A stretch of DNA of 64,000 nucleotides. Source: Arthrobacter silviterrae (lineage in GTDB: Bacteria > Actinomycetota > Actinomycetes > Actinomycetales > Micrococcaceae). This document shows positions 24,083-33,509 of this stretch, one piece after another. The notes beneath the pieces are model-generated. The model had not been told where the DNA came from. It did not search any database and saw nothing but the letters and a program-made list of their open reading frames with translations. The translations under genes and the position numbers were made by a program. Positions within the stretch are counted from its first letter, which is position 1, and every line of letters begins with the position of its first letter. Location of the stretch: positions 124,001-188,000 of the forward strand of contig NZ_JAAKZI010000002.1 of assembly GCF_011045165.1 (NCBI RefSeq), given 5' to 3'.

Positions 24083-26866
24083 TCAGCCGGATACCTTGAA
24101 CACGCCGTGGGCCCCACGCTCGGCATCGACCATGTAGTGGGAGACGAAGGGGTAGTTGCCGGCCTGCGGGAACGTCAATTCGACAAAACCGCCCTGCGCC
24201 GGCGCCAGTGCCATGGCCTGGGAGGCGGCCGTGGGGTCCGAGCCGTCCAGCAGGTAGCGACCCTCGCTCCACACCTTGGTGAACTGGCCGCCCACCACAT
24301 GGAAGGACGTGGCCCGGTTGGGTCCGGCGTCGAGCACCCAGACCCGCACCTTTTCGCCCACCTTGGCCGCCAGGGGGCGGAAATCGTACTGGTTGGCGAA
24401 GCCGTTGAACACGACGGCGTCCGGCTTGTCGGCCTGGATCTTGGCCAGGTCGGCAATGCCGCCCTGCGGGCCCAGGTACAGCTCCGACTGGATGAGCACG
24501 TACTCCTTGTCCACCACGGGCAGGTTTGGCGGATCAATCACCACGGCGCCAAACATGCCGTTGGCGATGTGCAGGCTCATGGGCATGGTGCTGCAGTGGT
24601 ACATCCAGATCCCCGCCTTCGTGGCCGTAAAGGTGTACGTCAACGTTTCGCCCGGGTTGATGGTGCGCATGGGCTGGTCGGGTGCCAGCGCTCCGGCGTG
24701 GAAGTCGATCGAGTGGCCCAGGGAGCCGTCGTTGGTGAGCGTGATCTTGAACTTGTCGCCAATTTTTCCGCGCAGGGTGGGGCCGGGCGCCGTGCCGTTG
24801 AACGTCCACAGCGTCTGCTTCACGCCCACGGCCACGTCCTGCTGCTGTTCTGTCACCTTCATGGCAATCTCATGCACGGTGCCGGCGGGCAGGGGCGGCA
24901 GCACGGGGTTGTGCGCCGCGAAGCCGGCAGCCGGTTCCTTCATGAAGTCCAGCTGGGCGGCGGCGCTGGGCCCGGTGGCCGCCGTCGTGCCGTGGTTCAT
25001 GCCGGGCATCCCGCCCATGCCTGGGGAGGCTGACGGTGCCGCAAGCGGCGCGCCCGTCGCCACAATCGTGAACACCATCCCCTGCTGCCTGTGCCCGGCA
25101 ATGCTGCACCAGCCGTCCATCGAGGCACCGACCACGCCGGCGTCCACGGTGGCCTTCTCCCCCGGATACAGCCGCCCGGATTCGGCGCCGTCGGCCGTGA
25201 CAAGGTCATGCACCATGGAATCCTGGTTAACCAGCTTGATCACCAGCTTGTTGCCGGCGGGCACCTCCACCTTGTCCGGGTGGAAGCGCATGTTCTTCAT
25301 GGTCATCTCCACCGTGGTGGTCTGTCCGGTGGCCACCACGCCCGCCTGTGCGCCGGCCTGGTTCAGGCCCGGCAGCGCAGACGGATCCGACACAATGCCT
25401 GCCACAATAACAAGCACGACGACGGCCAGCCCGGCCGCTGCCATGCCCCACCGCCGCCCCGGGGCCGGGTCAAACGGGGCACCGGCAGCCGCGGAACCGG
25501 CGGCTGCGGAACTGGCAGCTGCGGCACCCGGGCGGGCAGCCGGCGTCGTGCCTTCCCCGGCAGCGGCGGGCTTGCGCAGCAGCGCCAGGCCCAGCAGCGG
25601 CAGGAACCAGGCCAGCCCGGCCAGCACCAGGAAGCTAGTGCCCACGCGGACCAGGCTGGGCAGGGGAAGCAGCGAGACCAGCAGCGAGACGTTGGTCAGC
25701 ACCACGCGGAACAGCCCTGCCTTGTCCAGGGCCGCCACCCGCCCCCGCATTGCGGCCGGGCCGCCGCCCAGCACCACGGGCGCCAGGTAGCTCAGCGCGG
25801 CCAGCAGCACCTGGGCTGCAAAACCGGCGGCCAGCACCGGCCCCACCACCTCCAGCCCGCCGTGGAGCCCCTCCCAACCGCCGGAGGTGAGGGTCAGCAT
25901 GGCCAGCCAGACGAGGGAGACCGCCAGCCAGGCGAGGGCCGCGAGCGCCGACAGCGGGGCAAAAGTGACGGGCACCTTCGACCTGACGACCTTCACGAGG
26001 GGGATGCAGATGTACACCACGCCGCCCAGGTACACCAGCAGGCCCGCGGTGCACAGGAACATCACGCCGGCGGCGGCACCGGCGGCAGCCATGAGGACGC
26101 CGGCCAGCAGTGGCCAGGCACCGTGCCGGGCCACGGACTCGGCGCCGTCTGCCACGCGGGTGTGCAGCATGGTGGGCAGCAGCGTGGTGAGCGTGCCCAG
26201 CACCGTCAGCCCCACAAAGCCCAGCACATTCACCGCCATGTGCACCAGCAGCAGCCGGGCGTGGGCCTCCCCTTCCAGCCCGGCGGCCAGGGCCGCACCC
26301 ACGCCGGCACCCACGGGCAGCAGGAGGCAGGCCGCCACGTAGTACCAGACCGAGGCGCCAAAGCGGGAGGGCAGGGCCTTGTGTGCGCGCAGCCCCAGCA
26401 CCACGGCGTGCGCGGCCACCACGGCGCCCACCAGGATGCTGCCCATCAGCGTCAGGAGCCAGATGTTTGCCACCATGGACACCACCACGGAGAGCACGCC
26501 CACATTGAGCAGCACCAGCCGCAGCACCATACCGCGGGAGCTCGGGTTGGGGCCGCGCAGCAGCGCCTGGGCAAAGTGCCAGCTCCACACCAGGATGGAG
26601 TTGGTCACCGCGCCAAGCAGCAGCAGGTGCACCATGAGCCACGCCGACGCCGGGATGCTGCGGTGGAAAAGCACCACCACGACAAGCGCCACGAGCCAAA
26701 ACACGGCGGGGGCGTTGGCGCGCAGGTGCCAGCCCGCCCGGTTCATGGGGCCGGGAGCGGGCGGTCGGGCGCCGGGGCGCATGGTGCCTCCCCCGCCGCT
26801 GGAACCATTCGCGCCGTTTTCACCGATGCCGCCATTCGCGCCCGGAGGGGTCAGGTTGATGTTCAC
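24083..26866 (-). CDS. nirK: Membrane-cupredoxin-copper nitrite reductase fusion (NirK)
   Basis: 927 residues from GTG 26866, which overlaps the upstream stop as GTGA. Three modules are visible. (1) Residues ~50-430: about ten to twelve membrane helices with His80, His97, His153 and His209, NnrS-like in outline; one more helix lies at ~473-492. (2) Residues ~510-605: cupredoxin with type 1 copper ligands His553, Cys587, His592, Met597. (3) Residues ~660-927: copper nitrite reductase with type 1 ligands His718, Cys758, His766, Met771; type 2 ligands His723, His757, His910; and catalytic Asp721 and His856. All copper ligands are present, so it should reduce nitrite to NO outside the membrane, with the cupredoxin as built-in electron relay. 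Confidence 0.92.
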   Translation of the reverse strand: MNINLTPPGANGGIGENGANGSSGGGGTMRPGARPPAPGPMNRAGWHLRANAPAVFWLVALVVVVLFHRSIPASAWLMVHLLLLGAVTNSILVWSWHFAQALLRGPNPSSRGMVLRLVLLNVGVLSVVVSMVANIWLLTLMGSILVGAVVAAHAVVLGLRAHKALPSRFGASVWYYVAACLLLPVGAGVGAALAAGLEGEAHARLLLVHMAVNVLGFVGLTVLGTLTTLLPTMLHTRVADGAESVARHGAWPLLAGVLMAAAGAAAGVMFLCTAGLLVYLGGVVYICIPLVKVVRSKVPVTFAPLSALAALAWLAVSLVWLAMLTLTSGGWEGLHGGLEVVGPVLAAGFAAQVLLAALSYLAPVVLGGGPAAMRGRVAALDKAGLFRVVLTNVSLLVSLLPLPSLVRVGTSFLVLAGLAWFLPLLGLALLRKPAAAGEGTTPAARPGAAAASSAAAGSAAAGAPFDPAPGRRWGMAAAGLAVVVLVIVAGIVSDPSALPGLNQAGAQAGVVATGQTTTVEMTMKNMRFHPDKVEVPAGNKLVIKLVNQDSMVHDLVTADGAESGRLYPGEKATVDAGVVGASMDGWCSIAGHRQQGMVFTIVATGAPLAAPSASPGMGGMPGMNHGTTAATGPSAAAQLDFMKEPAAGFAAHNPVLPPLPAGTVHEIAMKVTEQQQDVAVGVKQTLWTFNGTAPGPTLRGKIGDKFKITLTNDGSLGHSIDFHAGALAPDQPMRTINPGETLTYTFTATKAGIWMYHCSTMPMSLHIANGMFGAVVIDPPNLPVVDKEYVLIQSELYLGPQGGIADLAKIQADKPDAVVFNGFANQYDFRPLAAKVGEKVRVWVLDAGPNRATSFHVVGGQFTKVWSEGRYLLDGSDPTAASQAMALAPAQGGFVELTFPQAGNYPFVSHYMVDAERGAHGVFKVSG

Positions 26867-28059
26867 ACTGCGACTTTCGGTGGATGGGTGGCCTGCCAGA
26901 CGGCCATGACGGCAAAGAGCAGGAGGGAGATGACGTTGAACACGCCGCCGGCAACCCAGGCGCCGTGCACGCCGGCCGCGTCGCCCAGGCCCAGCCGCAC
27001 CAGCAGCGAGCCGTGCAGCAGGACGGCCGGCACCCAAAACAATTCCGTGTACGGCAGCGGCTTGCGCAGCACGGCGGGCAGGATGACGGGCGCGTGGGCC
27101 ATGATCATGGAAATGGTGAAGCCGAGGAACACCGCGTGCACCACCACATCATAGGAGGCGCCCGTCAGCGTGGTGGCATGCAGGGCAAGCACGACGCCGG
27201 CAATCGCCAGCCAGCCGTATCCGGCCAGGAGGCACGCGGCAATGTAGCGCGGCAGGCCGTCGGAGCGGATGGTTTTCCGGGCGGCGTCGTAACCCACCAG
27301 CCAGGCCACCATCGCCAGCAGCGACAGCCCGAAGAGCGGGTAGCCGACGGCGGGCCACAGCAGCGTGGCCGCCGTGGCCGCCGTCATGGCGAAGGCCAGG
27401 AGGGTCAGGACCGGTTCGGCGCGCGGGCTGGAGATGCCGATGCGGGCCAGTTCCAGGCGCTCCCCTGCAATGGTGAGCACCACAAAACTGATGAGGAACG
27501 GCAGCAGCACCGAAACACTGGGAATCCGCAGCCAGAGGGCCGCGGCGCCCACCGCGGTGATCCCGCCCATGATCTGGATCAGCACCACGTTGTCCCGCTG
27601 GCGCCGCCACAGCGGCAGATAGACCAGCACCATGGCGATGGTGCCGGCCAGCAGAACGGCCTTGCCAATCCACAACGGGAGCGGGGAGATCATGAGGAGG
27701 CCGGAAATGCCCAGCAGGGCCGGCGAGGCGTAGCCGGCCGCCTTGCCCAGGGCCACCGTGCGCTCCAACGCGATGACGGTGCCCACAAAGCTCAGGGCCA
27801 GCAGCATGCCGTGGATTTCCGGAAACCTGTCCAGCTTGACGGGGGCGTCCGCGCCCAGAAGCTGCAGGCCGGCATTCAGGCCCACCAGCAGGGCCGCGCC
27901 CGCCGGGAGCAGGAACAGCATCCTGAAGGCCGGCTTGCGCAAAAACGCCTTGTTCCGACGCTCCCTGGCCGCCTTGGTCAGCGGCTTGGAGCCTGTCGCA
28001 TCGGCGCCCGGCTTATTTGCGCCCGGCTTATTGACAGCTGGCCTGTTGACACCCGTCAC
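26863..28059 (-). CDS. NnrS-like polytopic membrane protein of the nitrite/NO cluster
   Basis: 398 residues from GTG 28059 (GTGA overlap with the regulator stop at 28056). A short cytoplasmic N-terminus contains the repeated sequence NKPGANKPGA. About twelve membrane helices follow. Conserved-looking histidines lie in FPEIHGMLLALSFVGTVIAL and in HAVFLGFTISMIMAHAPVILP, as in NnrS, a haem- and copper-binding membrane protein linked to NO tolerance. The gene is coupled to both regulator and nitrite reductase, supporting a role in NO handling or in assembling the reductase. Exact function of NnrS is not settled. Confidence 0.8.
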   Translation of the reverse strand: MTGVNRPAVNKPGANKPGADATGSKPLTKAARERRNKAFLRKPAFRMLFLLPAGAALLVGLNAGLQLLGADAPVKLDRFPEIHGMLLALSFVGTVIALERTVALGKAAGYASPALLGISGLLMISPLPLWIGKAVLLAGTIAMVLVYLPLWRRQRDNVVLIQIMGGITAVGAAALWLRIPSVSVLLPFLISFVVLTIAGERLELARIGISSPRAEPVLTLLAFAMTAATAATLLWPAVGYPLFGLSLLAMVAWLVGYDAARKTIRSDGLPRYIAACLLAGYGWLAIAGVVLALHATTLTGASYDVVVHAVFLGFTISMIMAHAPVILPAVLRKPLPYTELFWVPAVLLHGSLLVRLGLGDAAGVHGAWVAGGVFNVISLLLFAVMAVWQATHPPKVAV

Positions 28060-28772
28060 GGGGCGGAAACCAAAGGCAGGTGCAGCGTACACACGCCCGG
28101 GCCGGCGAATGGCACCAGCTCCACACCGTCCTCGGGAATGCCGCTGCCTTCCAGCAGGCCCTTGACCAGCCCCAGATGGACGGCACAGACCACGTCCGGG
28201 TTTTCCCGGGCGGCCGCCACGATGGGGCACGTGGTCAGCCTGAAGTCGGTGGCGTCCGCGTTTCCGTCGATGCCAAATCCGGCGTCGCGCAGTTCATCCG
28301 CCACACGGCGCCGGACCTTCAGCTGTGCCCGCTTCGAGGGCCCGGCTGCACCGACGGCTGCCGGCGGGGCCGCCAGGGACTCGCTCATGACATGGGCCCA
28401 CTGCCTGCCCGCGAGGTCCCCGGCTGCGGCGGGATCGCTGCTGGTCGCGGCAATGTGCCGGGCCAGGGCAGCGGCCAGCGCCGCGTAGCCCGCCGGCCTA
28501 GTTTCCGGCATGGCGGCCGCATAAAGCGAGGCGGGCCGGCCGCGTCCGGCGCGCGCCGCCGCGGTTCTGGTGGCAAAGCCGGAGTCCACGAGCGCGTCCA
28601 GGTGCTCCCGGACAGTGTTGGCATGCTGGCCGCTCTGTTCCGCCAGGGACTCGACGCTCAGTGTCCCTTCGGCGGCGCGCAGGCGCTCCAGCACCGCTGC
28701 ACGGGCCTTGGAAATCGGGGCGACGGGCTCCGTGCCGCCCGGCCTTGGTCCGCGCAGCGGCTGTTCCGACAT
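28056..28772 (-). CDS. SufR-like winged-helix regulator with probable Fe-S cluster
   Basis: 238 residues. N-terminal ArsR-like winged helix (ISKARAAVLERLRAAEGTLSVESLA, ANTVREHLDALVDSGFATRT). The C-terminal half has Cys182, Cys196 and Cys228 in the order TTCPIVAAARENPDVVCAVH and GVCTLHL, matching the three-cysteine pattern of SufR-type repressors that bind an iron-sulfur cluster. Such clusters react with NO and oxygen. First gene of the regulator-NnrS-NirK operon and divergent from the DUF2249 gene, so it probably controls both. The longer frame to 29546 is antisense to that gene and rejected. Confidence 0.85.
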   Translation of the reverse strand: MSEQPLRGPRPGGTEPVAPISKARAAVLERLRAAEGTLSVESLAEQSGQHANTVREHLDALVDSGFATRTAAARAGRGRPASLYAAAMPETRPAGYAALAAALARHIAATSSDPAAAGDLAGRQWAHVMSESLAAPPAAVGAAGPSKRAQLKVRRRVADELRDAGFGIDGNADATDFRLTTCPIVAAARENPDVVCAVHLGLVKGLLEGSGIPEDGVELVPFAGPGVCTLHLPLVSAP

Positions 28773-28836
28773 ATTATTTTCCACGGAATTAATTGTAGTA
28801 ATATAAACGCACAATCTCCATTCAATTGCCACACGA

Positions 28837-28842
28837 TAGGTT
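28837..28842 (+). promoter_or_regulatory. -10 box (TAGGTT) of the DUF2249 gene, leaderless
   Basis: TAGGTT, 6 nt, then GTG 28849; the same box sequence precedes the aspartate kinase region at 2260. The remaining A/T-rich divergent region (28773-28836) includes AATTAATT and is the likely binding region for the SufR-like regulator, but no clear symmetric operator is visible. Confidence 0.55.
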
Positions 28843-28848
28843 GCCATT

Positions 28849-29604
28849 GTGAATAATCTTGTTCTTGCGTCCTCGTCCACGGAGGCAGAGGCGCTCGAAG
28901 CCGCCAAGACCCGTCTCGCGGAGGCCGGCGGAACGCTGGGGACGCTGGCGCTCAACCTGCTCTCCGCCGTCGCCGGCCAACCCGGCGGCGAGCTGGCCGG
29001 AGCCGACCAGACCAAGCTGGTGGACTTTGCCGAGCAGGAACTGCTTCCCGTGGCCGCAGCCTTTGCCGCCGCCCTCGCAGGGAGCGCAAACAGTGCTGAA
29101 AAGGTGCTGGCGGCCGTGGCCGCTGGCCACAGTGCACGCCTGGTTGACGCCACCAAGAGCCTTGAGGTCGAGGAGGCGCCGGTGAAAGTGCTGTACGCCG
29201 GGGCCCGCCTGCAGGAGGCCGCCGCTGCCTTCCTGGACCACGCCACGGAGCTTATCGTCCCGGCCCTGGCGCAGAACCCGGCACTGAAGCTGACCGGCAT
29301 ATTGCCCCAGCGCACGGTTGACGCGGCTGCCGCGGCTCCTGCCAAGGGCGGTTGCGCCTGCGGCGGCCACGACGAGCCCGGCCTGTCCGAGCTCGACACG
29401 CGCGTCATCCCGCACGCCATCCGCCACGCCACCATTTTCGGCGCCCTCGAGGGGCTGTCGGCCGGCAAGGGCATCCTGCTGGTGGCCAACCACAACCCGC
29501 TGCCGCTGCTGGCCCAGCTGGAGCAGCGCTCCGCGGGCAAGTTCACCGTCAGCTACGTGGAGGACGGCCCGGAGACCTGGAAGCTGAGCATGGTCCGCAA
29601 CTGA
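28849..29604 (+). CDS. DUF2249 protein divergent from the nitrite/NO operon
   Basis: 251 residues. The first ~165 residues are an Ala-rich helical domain of unknown type. A short cysteine-histidine motif GGCACGGHDE (~168-177) leads into a C-terminal DUF2249 domain: SELDTRVIPHAIRHATIFGAL, GILLVANHNPLPLLAQLEQ, WKLSMVR. DUF2249 proteins commonly occur near denitrification, NO and hemerythrin genes; the activity is unknown. The shared divergent control region with the SufR-like regulator supports a job in the NO response. GTG start, leaderless. Confidence 0.85.
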   Translation: MNNLVLASSSTEAEALEAAKTRLAEAGGTLGTLALNLLSAVAGQPGGELAGADQTKLVDFAEQELLPVAAAFAAALAGSANSAEKVLAAVAAGHSARLVDATKSLEVEEAPVKVLYAGARLQEAAAAFLDHATELIVPALAQNPALKLTGILPQRTVDAAAAAPAKGGCACGGHDEPGLSELDTRVIPHAIRHATIFGALEGLSAGKGILLVANHNPLPLLAQLEQRSAGKFTVSYVEDGPETWKLSMVRN

Positions 29605-29612
29605 CCCTCCCC

Positions 29613-29685
29613 CAACTGTGAGTCAGAAACCGCATCGAATGGGCCGTATTTTGGCGAATTCCGTGCAGTTTCTGACTCACAGTTG
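29613..29685. repeat. Dispersed inverted-repeat element, copy 2 (convergent junction)
   Basis: Left arm 29613-29634 (CAACTGTGAGTCAGAAACCG...) and right arm 29664-29685 pair over 22 bp with one mismatch and a 29-nt spacer. The arms are nearly identical to copy 1 at 16144-16219 while the spacer differs. As there, it fills a convergent junction and its right arm directly abuts a TTA stop of a minus-strand gene (29686-29688). Confidence 0.85.
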
Positions 29686-30110
29686 TTAGAGGGCGGCTTC
29701 GATCGCGGCTGACGCCAACGGATCGGAGTCGTTCAGGAACGTGGAAATGCGGGCTGCCTCGTCGGATTCACCGATGGCACCGGCGGCCCGGCCCAGCGCA
29801 TAAAGGGCGCGCAGGAAGCCACGGTTGCCTTCATGCGACCACGGGACGGGGCCTGTGCCACGCCAGCCGTTGCGGCGCAAGGCGTCCAGGCCGCGGTGGT
29901 AGCCGGTGCGCGCGTAGGCATAGGACTCAATGGTCCGGCCCTCCGCATACGCCTCGTCCGCCAAAATGGCCCAGAGCAGCGACGACGTCGGGTGCTTGGC
30001 GGCCAGGTCCACCGCCTCATCGCCGGCGGCCAGCCGTGCGTCAACGTCCTCCTCGGCCGGGAGCAGCGTGGGCTCCGGGCCGAGGAGATTCCGGCGGAAT
30101 TCCTCGCTCA

Positions 30111-30111
<1 letters not shown>
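29686..30111 (-). CDS. DUF3151-family protein
   Basis: 141 residues, helical TPR-like composition. The start MSEEFRRNLLGPEPTLLP and the core ASYAYARTGYHRGLDALRRNGWRGTGPVPW-type segment (IESYAYARTGYHRGLDALR) match an actinobacteria-specific family often found next to fructose-bisphosphate aldolase, as here. GTG 30111 shares its first G with the TAG of the aldolase gene (1-nt overlap), so the two are coupled. Function unknown. Confidence 0.88.
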
Positions 30112-31133
<1,022 letters not shown>

Positions 31134-31290
31134 TAAGAGCTCCTTGGGGCGTAACGGTACAAAGTGGCGGGCAATTTCGCCGCCCTCGTATGGCTATTGC
31201 CCATCTTAGCGATTGGCGCCGCGGTGTCGAAGAAGATGAAGCGGCTTCCAGCAGGCGGACTGTCAGCGCACAGCGCAACGTGCACAGCGC

Positions 31291-31328
31291 GACGCCGGGC
31301 CCGGGCACCCAAGCCGGGGCCCGGCGTC
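31291..31328. terminator. GC-rich hairpin between sedolisin and fbaA genes
   Basis: GACGCCGGGCCC (31291-31302) pairs perfectly with GGGCCCGGCGTC (31317-31328), with a 14-nt loop. No T-run. Placed 34 bp after the sedolisin stop on its strand, so a probable transcript end for that gene. The remaining 229-bp gap holds the fbaA leader and no other gene. Confidence 0.6.
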
Positions 31329-31362
31329 GTGCTTCATGGTGCTTGTCCGGTGGAAGCCGGCG

Positions 31363-33402
31363 TCAGCGGCGCCCCCACAGGCTGACGGCGAGCGCAAAGC
31401 GGTAGCTCATGCTCCCCACCCCGGTGACGTCGTCATACCCCTGGGCCGTGGACAGGGACGTGTCAGTGTCCATGGTCAGCAGGTACTGGCTGCCGCTGCG
31501 GGCGCTGGTGTAGGCCAGGACCGGCTGCTGCGCCTGGGGCACGACGTCGGTGAACGCCGTGGGGTGCGACGCGGCGGTTGCGTAGATGGCCGGGTTGGCA
31601 AAGCCCAGCGTGGTGCCGCTGAGCTGCTGCGCCACGGCCATTTGCCCCGCGGAGAGCGGACACGCAAGCGAGGTGCCACCGTAGGTTTCGGTGGTGTAGG
31701 CGCCCGTGGCCATTGTTGTGTTGTCGGTGATGGGGCTGATGCCGATCACATAGCCGGTGTACGGGTCGGCCAGGGAGGAGATGTCCGGCGAGACCCGCAT
31801 GCCGTTGGCCAGCGCGGCCGGGACGGTGCCTTTTTGGTAGTCCGGCTGGGCGAACAGGGCGCTCACCCCGCCGCCGGCACCTCCGCCGTAGAGGTTACCG
31901 GGCAGCCCGGAGGTGTAGGCGCCGTTGACGATCTTGTCCAGGACCCCGCCCCAGCCGGTCTCAAATTTGTAGGATCCGTCCTTGTTCACGGCCAGGCTGG
32001 TGCCGCCCACTGCGGTGACCCACGGCGAGCTCGCCGGGAAGTCGGGGGATGCGTAGCCGAGGGCGGCAGCCTGGTCCCCGTTGTCGCCGCTGGAGTAGTA
32101 CAGGCCGATTCCCTCCCCGGCCGCCTGCAGTTCCAGGTTGAGCTGGCCAGTGATGGCGTCTGCCGGGAGGGCCTCCCCCACGTTGCCGTAGCTGTTGCTG
32201 ACAATGTTGGCCAGCTTGTGGTCCAGGATCCGGGACATGGCCACGTCGATCCCGCCGCCACAGTTGAAGCCGCCCACGTAGAGGATGTTGGCGCCGGGTG
32301 CGGTGCCGTGCACGGAGTCGACGTCGAGGCTTTGTTCGCCCTGCCAGCCGCTCGGGTAGCCGCACGCCTGCTGGTCCTGGAACTGGGCCGGTGAGGGGAC
32401 TATTTCCCGGTAGCTGGATGAATTCATCGCCGGCAGCCCGTAGCTCGCGGAATAGGCGTTGACGTCGGAGAGCATGCTGGGCGAGGCGTAGGCGTCAATG
32501 ATGGCCACCGTCTGGCCGCGCCCGTCCGGGGCATGCCCGTGGTTGCCGCTGCTGCCCGGCATCGCCTTGACCACGGTGTTCTTGCCGTAGGCGGACTGGA
32601 GCTGGGCGGGGGTGTAGCCGCAAATGAAGGTTGGTGCCGTGGTCTGGCCGTACGCCGCCGGGATGGTGGTGGTGTTCTCCCCAAAATACGAGGAGCACGC
32701 CGCCGAATTCGCCTGCGGGGAGTTTGGCGACTTCGGTGCGTTTGGGGCCTTCGGGGCGGCGAAGCGGGCCTGCGGCGATGCGGGGAGTCCGTCTCCCTGG
32801 CGGATGGAGTCGGGGCGGGTCAGGAGGCTGCCCTGGTCCACGGAGACGCCGGCCACCTTGTCGGCAATCGCGCGGGGCAGGCTGGGCGCCTTGGACGGCC
32901 CCACCAGCGTGGCTCCCTTGTAGTGGTAGCTGTGGAGGTCAGTGTTGAATGCCGCGTTGACCTGGGCCGCCGTGCCCCGGAAAACCACGTACTGCCGGCT
33001 GTCCGGGGTGCCGGTGATGGTCATGCCCAGCCCCGTCAGGTGATTGACGACGGCGGTGTAGTCGGCCTGGGTGGGCGAGTACGCGTTGATCCACTGCGCG
33101 GGGCTGAGCCAGTCCCGGTAGTGGCTGTTTGCGGGGTCCGACACCGCCGCGGCAAGGGCTTGGGCACCTTTCGCGTTGCGCAGCGGCAGGTAGATTTCGC
33201 CTTCCACCGAGGTGTCGGCCGGGGCCGCCCCGGCGTCATTTGCCGGCTGTGCCCAGCTGGGCACGGCGCTCGGAAATGGCGTGTCCGGGGACACCGGCGC
33301 AGCCATGGCGCCCGTGGTGCCCATGGCGGCAACGCAGGCGGTGGCCGCGGCTGTCGCCAGGATTCTTCGAATCATTGGTCGTGACTTGAACAAAGTTCCC
33401 AT
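31363..33402 (-). CDS. Secreted sedolisin-type protease (S53, kumamolisin-like)
   Basis: 679 residues from ATG 33402. Signal peptide with core ILATAAATACVAAMG. A pro-kumamolisin activation domain covers about 60-200 (LPLRNAKGAQALAAAVSDP, YRDWLSPAQW). In the catalytic domain the Glu/Asp pair is in GEQSLDVDSVHGTAPGA, the oxyanion Asp lies around residues 380-400, and the nucleophile Ser is in GGTSLACPLSAGQM. C-terminal Ca-binding GYDDVTGVGSM. Acts outside the cell, in this family at acidic pH. The region GAFGAPKAP-like around residue 230 is a low-complexity linker. The longer frame to 33465 lacks a ribosome-binding site. Confidence 0.93.
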   Translation of the reverse strand: MGTLFKSRPMIRRILATAAATACVAAMGTTGAMAAPVSPDTPFPSAVPSWAQPANDAGAAPADTSVEGEIYLPLRNAKGAQALAAAVSDPANSHYRDWLSPAQWINAYSPTQADYTAVVNHLTGLGMTITGTPDSRQYVVFRGTAAQVNAAFNTDLHSYHYKGATLVGPSKAPSLPRAIADKVAGVSVDQGSLLTRPDSIRQGDGLPASPQARFAAPKAPNAPKSPNSPQANSAACSSYFGENTTTIPAAYGQTTAPTFICGYTPAQLQSAYGKNTVVKAMPGSSGNHGHAPDGRGQTVAIIDAYASPSMLSDVNAYSASYGLPAMNSSSYREIVPSPAQFQDQQACGYPSGWQGEQSLDVDSVHGTAPGANILYVGGFNCGGGIDVAMSRILDHKLANIVSNSYGNVGEALPADAITGQLNLELQAAGEGIGLYYSSGDNGDQAAALGYASPDFPASSPWVTAVGGTSLAVNKDGSYKFETGWGGVLDKIVNGAYTSGLPGNLYGGGAGGGVSALFAQPDYQKGTVPAALANGMRVSPDISSLADPYTGYVIGISPITDNTTMATGAYTTETYGGTSLACPLSAGQMAVAQQLSGTTLGFANPAIYATAASHPTAFTDVVPQAQQPVLAYTSARSGSQYLLTMDTDTSLSTAQGYDDVTGVGSMSYRFALAVSLWGRR

Positions 33403-33509
33403 ATGAACTCTTTCACCGGTCGGGCACCCTGTGCGCCCGCACATGCCCGAGCCTAAACCCGGCAAACCCGCTCACCTTAGATGCTTGGGGCAAGTAATTT
33501 CGTGGCGTA

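Noticed and set aside
25091-27154. Long plus-strand open frame (687 codons) opposite nirK
   Set aside because: Gln/His/Gly-rich shadow; the minus-strand frame contains every copper ligand of nitrite reductase.
28773-29546. Upstream extension of the SufR-like gene to 29546
   Set aside because: The extension is antisense to the DUF2249 gene and low-complexity; the domain begins at ATG 28772.
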